DNA of 64,000 nt, taken from Micrococcaceae bacterium. GTDB taxonomy: Bacteria; Actinomycetota; Actinomycetes; Actinomycetales; Micrococcaceae. The position numbers were made by a program, and so were the translations under genes. A model generated the notes under the pieces. It was not told where the DNA came from and did not search any database. It worked only from the letters and a program-made list of their open reading frames with translations. Location of the stretch: contig JABXHI010000073.1 of assembly GCA_013393415.1 (NCBI GenBank), positions 20,712 through 84,711 of the forward strand, given 5' to 3'. Below are positions 60,517-64,000 of the stretch, piece by piece (positions within the stretch are counted from its first letter, which is position 1; every line of letters starts with the position of its first letter).

Positions 60517-61938
60517 ATGACCTCAGTCGCAGGACCGAAACGACTCATACCGGCGCGACCGCCGGTAAAACTGCGCCGCGTCCTCGGGGTCGCGTCGTTG
60601 ACCTTATTCGGCTTGGCATACATGGTGCCGCTGACGATCTTCTCCTCATTAGGGCCGGTCGCTCAAGTCACTGATAACGGCGTGGCCGGCGCGTATATCA
60701 TCACGCTGATCGTCATGCTGTTCACCGCGCTGAGCTACGGCAAGATGGCGCAGCGTTATCCGGTCGCAGGGAGCGCCTACAGCTATAGTCAAAAGGCCTT
60801 CGGCGGTGGCACCGGCTTCGTGACCGGCTGGACGCTCATGCTCGACTACCTGTTATTGCCGATGCTGAACTATCTACTCATCGGCCTCTACATGGCTACC
60901 TATATCCCCGCCGTGCCATTTTGGGTGTGGGTTATAGGCGGGGTAGGCCTTGTGACCATCCTGAATGTTATCGGCATCAAGTCGGTGACTACCTATAACG
61001 GCCTGGTCGTAGCACTCCAGGTCATTTTTGCCGTGGTCTTTATAGCGCTGACCATCACTACGGTCTCGGGCCAAGAGCTACCAAGCCTCAGTGTGGCGTT
61101 CACTGGCGAAGATGGCACCGGCGCACTGTTTACCGGTGCCGCCATCCTGTGCCTGTCCTTCTTGGGCTTCGACGCCGTCTCAACACTCAGCGAGGAAGCA
61201 AAACAGCCCAAACGTGACATTCCACGGGCTATCATGCTGGTTACCTTCATCGGTGGCGCAACGTTCATCATGCTGTCGTTCGTGTCTTATCTCCTTATTC
61301 CAGACTGGCGCAGCTTCGAAAATATTGACACGGCGTCTGCAGAAGTCATCGCCGCAGCAGGTGGCGTCTGGTTGTCGAACTTCTTCGCCGCGATGCTGAT
61401 CGCCGGTGCCACCGGCTCAGCGCTGGCCTCACAAGCCTCGGTTTCGCGCATCTTGTACACCATGGGGCGTAACGGTGTGCTGCCACGTCGGGTGTTCGGT
61501 GTGCTGAATAAACGCTTCCAAACCCCGGTGCGGGCGACCCTGTTCGTATCTGCCGTCGGACTCCTCGCTATCGTATTGCCCCTGGACTTTGTCATTACCA
61601 TCGTCTCCTTTGGCGCCCTGGCAGCCTTCACCATGGTGAACCTAGCCGTAATCAAGAAATTCTATTTCGACGACAAGCTGCGCTCAGGCCGCGAAACCTT
61701 CAAATACCTGATCCTGCCGGGCACCGGCTTTCTATTGACCATTTGGTTGTGGACGTCGCTGCCGGGCAACGCCCTGGTTATTGGTGGGCTATGGATGCTC
61801 CTGGGCCTGATCTATCTCGTCGCACTCACCAAAGGATTCCGCGTAAAGCCGCCCCGTCTCGACGACGAAAGCGACGAACTCTCTACCCCCGAAACCGAAA
61901 CAGTCGGATCCCGTGAAAGCGAGCACACTGCACCATGA
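60517..61938 (+). CDS. APC family amino acid/amine permease
   Basis: A 473-aa permease with about twelve hydrophobic segments, the APC first-helix motif (LTLFGLAYMVPLTIFSSLG), the repeat-like MLFTALSYGKMAQRYPVAGS then AYSYSQ, and FLGFDAVSTLSEEAKQPKRD of amine and putrescine importers (PuuP-like). I chose the ATG at 60517 with GGAGGAG. It overlaps the next gene by 4 nt. It likely imports the amine or amide used by the cluster. Confidence 0.87.
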   Translation: MTSVAGPKRLIPARPPVKLRRVLGVASLTLFGLAYMVPLTIFSSLGPVAQVTDNGVAGAYIITLIVMLFTALSYGKMAQRYPVAGSAYSYSQKAFGGGTGFVTGWTLMLDYLLLPMLNYLLIGLYMATYIPAVPFWVWVIGGVGLVTILNVIGIKSVTTYNGLVVALQVIFAVVFIALTITTVSGQELPSLSVAFTGEDGTGALFTGAAILCLSFLGFDAVSTLSEEAKQPKRDIPRAIMLVTFIGGATFIMLSFVSYLLIPDWRSFENIDTASAEVIAAAGGVWLSNFFAAMLIAGATGSALASQASVSRILYTMGRNGVLPRRVFGVLNKRFQTPVRATLFVSAVGLLAIVLPLDFVITIVSFGALAAFTMVNLAVIKKFYFDDKLRSGRETFKYLILPGTGFLLTIWLWTSLPGNALVIGGLWMLLGLIYLVALTKGFRVKPPRLDDESDELSTPETETVGSRESEHTAP

Positions 61939-63563
61939 CCACTTTCGATACTCTGATCCTCGGTGATATCCGCACCATGAACCCCGAGATGTCAACCGCT
62001 GAGGCGGTTGCCGTGATCAATGGGGAGATTGCCTGGCTGGGCACACGGGCCGAGGCCGAGCAGCTGACTGCCCAAGAGACTCAAGACTTTGGCACCCAGA
62101 TGATCCTGCCCGGATTTGTTGATGCTCATATCCACCCGATCCTTGGTGCTGAAATGGCCCGCGGTTTCGATTTGAGCGAGGTCACCACTACCCAACAACT
62201 TGATGACGCCCTGACACAAGCGGCAGCTAGCACCGGCGAAGGCGAATGGGTTTTCGCATGGGGGCTTGACCCCACGGTGATTGCAGATCGCAACATTTGT
62301 GCCGCAGATATTGACCGGTCGGTGGTCGACCAGCCGGTGTTTATTCGCATGTTCGATGCCCACTCGGGCGTTGTGAACTCCCGCGCCCTTCAGCTGTCCG
62401 GTGTCGATGGTACCGAGCAGTTCAAGTCGCAATCCGAAGTTGAAATCGACGCGCAGGGCAAGCCGACCGGGTTCCTCAAAGAATGGGAGGCCATGAACCT
62501 GGTGAACCAGGTGATGCCCGCGATCCCATTTGAAACCCGTCTGGAGCTGTTCCTCGAAGTGCTCGAATCGATGGCAGATGAGGGAATTACCGGCGGACAA
62601 ATTCTGGACCGCACCGACGGAATGCTTGACTTAGTCCGGGCAGCCGAAGAACGCGGTGAACTGCCCATCCGCCTGACGTTTTCCCCGTGGATCATGCCCG
62701 GCGATCAGGATGAGATCATCACCGAAATTATTGACATGCAAGGCACCACCGGGCGGCGCTGGGGCGTCGACGGCGTCAAACTCATGATCGACGGCACCAT
62801 CGACAATGGCACTTCATGGTTGTCTTACCCCGACATCAACGGCCAATCTACCCGCCCACTGTGGCTGGACCCTGCGTCTTACCGCGAAGTGCTACTACGC
62901 TTAGACGCCCAAGGAATCCGCACCACAACCCACGCAATCGGCGACGCCGGTGTCGAATATGTACTCGATGTGATTGCCGAGACTACCCAGCCGCACGCTG
63001 CCGACGATAAACCGGGCCACCGCATCGAACACATCGAAACCCTGCCCGATCGGCTCGTGCCACGCTTCACCGAAGTTGGTGCAGCGGTGAGCATGCAGCC
63101 GCGCCATTGCACGCTGTTTTGTGCTCCAGACGGTTCTGACAACTGGTCGCAGCGTCTGGGAGATGATCGCCGAAAAGACGCCTGGCGCACCAACAGTATT
63201 CGTCAAACCGGCGCCGTGGTTGCCATTGGTTCCGACTGGCCCGTCGCGCCGTCTGATCCACTGGCGGTCATTGCCGAAGGGGAGCTGCGTCGCCAGGTCG
63301 GCAAACCGGAAACGGAACCTGTCGTGCCCGACGAGGCCCTGTCCCGTGAAGCGCTGATTGCGGGATACACAAGTGACCGCGCTCGCTCGTGGGGTGAGAC
63401 GGACCGCGGCATGATTGCCAACGGGATGCTCGCAGATTTCACGATCTTTGATCAGGATGTTTTTGCTGTCGACGCCGATGACCTGCCCACCGTCAACGTT
63501 GTGGCAACCATAATTGGCGGCAAGCTCCGTCGGCCAGCGAATACTGCATCTGCAGCACGCTAA
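61935..63563 (+). CDS. YtcJ-type amidohydrolase (metal-dependent), copy 2
   Basis: The 542-aa protein starts in the ATGA overlap with the permease. It has LILGDIRTMNPEMSTAEAVA, the metal motif LPGFVDAHIHPILGAEMARG, GVKLMIDGTIDNGTSWLSYP, THAIGDAG, HRIEHIETLPD and GSDWPVAPSDPLAV, all aligning with copy 1 at 52886. It hydrolyses an amide-type substrate that the permease would import. A strong hairpin ends the operon. Confidence 0.87.
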   Translation: MTTFDTLILGDIRTMNPEMSTAEAVAVINGEIAWLGTRAEAEQLTAQETQDFGTQMILPGFVDAHIHPILGAEMARGFDLSEVTTTQQLDDALTQAAASTGEGEWVFAWGLDPTVIADRNICAADIDRSVVDQPVFIRMFDAHSGVVNSRALQLSGVDGTEQFKSQSEVEIDAQGKPTGFLKEWEAMNLVNQVMPAIPFETRLELFLEVLESMADEGITGGQILDRTDGMLDLVRAAEERGELPIRLTFSPWIMPGDQDEIITEIIDMQGTTGRRWGVDGVKLMIDGTIDNGTSWLSYPDINGQSTRPLWLDPASYREVLLRLDAQGIRTTTHAIGDAGVEYVLDVIAETTQPHAADDKPGHRIEHIETLPDRLVPRFTEVGAAVSMQPRHCTLFCAPDGSDNWSQRLGDDRRKDAWRTNSIRQTGAVVAIGSDWPVAPSDPLAVIAEGELRRQVGKPETEPVVPDEALSREALIAGYTSDRARSWGETDRGMIANGMLADFTIFDQDVFAVDADDLPTVNVVATIIGGKLRRPANTASAAR

Positions 63564-63567
63564 GTCC

Positions 63568-63602
63568 TGCCCCGAAGCGCAACATTTCAACGCTTCGGGG
63601 CA
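63568..63602 (+). terminator. terminator of the permease/amidohydrolase operon
   Basis: Perfect 12-bp stem TGCCCCGAAGCG / CGCTTCGGGGCA with an 11-nt loop, 5 bp after the stop codon. The T tract is poor (CTATCTCTAT). Confidence 0.7.
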
Positions 63603-63758
63603 CTATCTCTATACCTGTACGAGGCAGAGCCCTACTACCCGCATCCGACTGATGAACCGAGGCCACTGGCCATCGGCCAAAATCGGTCAACAGATTCGGT
63701 TTTCTCCAGATCGCCAGGAGGAACCATGGTGTCGCGCCATGAGACAAGCGATGCAGAA

Positions 63759-64000
63759 TGTCAAGTCCCGGGTTTTGTGGAGGGTCTGCGTATTTTCATT
63801 TCTAGGCTGCCGCCGAAGTGTCGGTTTCGGTCCAGTGGTAGTCGGTTTCGACTTCAGCCGGGGTCTGGTAGTCGAGCATGGAGTGCAGGCGTTGTGTATT
63901 GAACCAGTGCACCCAGTCAGCGGTAGCGGCCTCGAGGTGGTCGCGATCTCGCCAGGGGCCATCGAGAAAGACCAGCTCAGCCTTATACAAGGAGTTCAGT
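63759..64000 (-). mobile_element. IS3-family element, partial at the window edge
   Basis: The left end probably begins at TGTCAAGTCCCGGGTTTTGT (63759), an IS3-type terminal sequence. The transposase follows and continues past 64000. Confidence 0.6.
63802..64000 (-). CDS. IS3-family transposase OrfB, C-terminal part (continues off the window)
   Basis: The C-terminal end of an rve-type integrase: YKAELVFLDGPWRDRDHLEA, then WVHWFNTQRLHSMLDYQTP and AEVETDYHWTE to the stop at 63802. The Trp-x-x-Phe-Asn-Thr-x-Arg-Leu-His segment is the standard IS3 OrfB ending. The frame is open to the right edge (NSLYK), so the gene is cut by the window. The N-terminal part with two of the catalytic Asp is not visible. 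Confidence 0.85.
   Translation of the reverse strand, partial: LNSLYKAELVFLDGPWRDRDHLEAATADWVHWFNTQRLHSMLDYQTPAEVETDYHWTETDTSAAA

Overview
The window looks like the chromosome of a high-GC Gram-positive actinobacterium, most likely a Micrococcales relative. This is inferred from a moderately high GC content, AAGGAG-type ribosome binding sites, frequent GTG and TTG starts, a LytR-CpsA-Psr protein, and IS30, IS481, ISL3 and IS3 family remnants. No tRNA, rRNA, CRISPR array or replication origin was seen.

Layout. (1) 1-6.5 kb: a hypothetical gene pair, then a cell-envelope neighbourhood with an LCP protein, an IS30 element abutting a truncated O-antigen-ligase-like gene, a DUF218-type membrane protein and an ion-channel-like protein. 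(2) 6.5-36.5 kb: a large catabolic cluster. It holds an extradiol dioxygenase, two paralogous flavin monooxygenases, two FAH-type hydrolases, a pyruvate-aldolase-like enzyme, an ornithine-cyclodeaminase-like enzyme, an aldehyde dehydrogenase, a cupin, acetoacetyl-CoA synthetase, an Old-Yellow-Enzyme relative, thiolase, PaaI thioesterase, an SDR, a vanillyl-alcohol-oxidase-type flavoenzyme, an MFS transporter, a ribose-type ABC importer whose binding protein is frameshifted, and AraC and TetR regulators. Five to seven promoters carry a common 16-bp motif centred on CG, so the region looks like one regulon for an aromatic or alkylphenol-like compound (inference). Acetoacetate released by the FAH-type hydrolases could be activated by the synthetase and split by the thiolase. 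(3) 36.5-38.5 kb: a second copy of the channel gene flanked by broken pieces of the DUF218 gene and of the O-antigen-ligase-like gene, plus an ISL3-type remnant. (4) 38.8-49.1 kb: a decaying defence island. It holds a Septu-like PtuA/PtuB pair (PtuB frameshifted in an A7 run), an ApeA-like protein, McrBC (McrB broken, McrC intact), a deleted RelA/SpoT-type alarmone synthetase with an intact small partner, an unknown protein, and a DNA-binding protein with two identical operator-like repeats at its promoter. (5) 49.3-63.6 kb: a second catabolic cluster for amines or amides: agmatine deiminase, LacI, MFS, two YtcJ-type amidohydrolases, an aldehyde dehydrogenase, a flavin amine oxidase, TetR, an amidase and an APC permease. 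Its LacI and TetR operators are readable as clear palindromes. (6) The right edge cuts an IS3-family transposase.

The points most worth attention are the shared operator of the 30-kb catabolic regulon, the rearranged channel/DUF218 duplication with an unusual pore motif, and the defence island in which at least three systems carry single disabling lesions.
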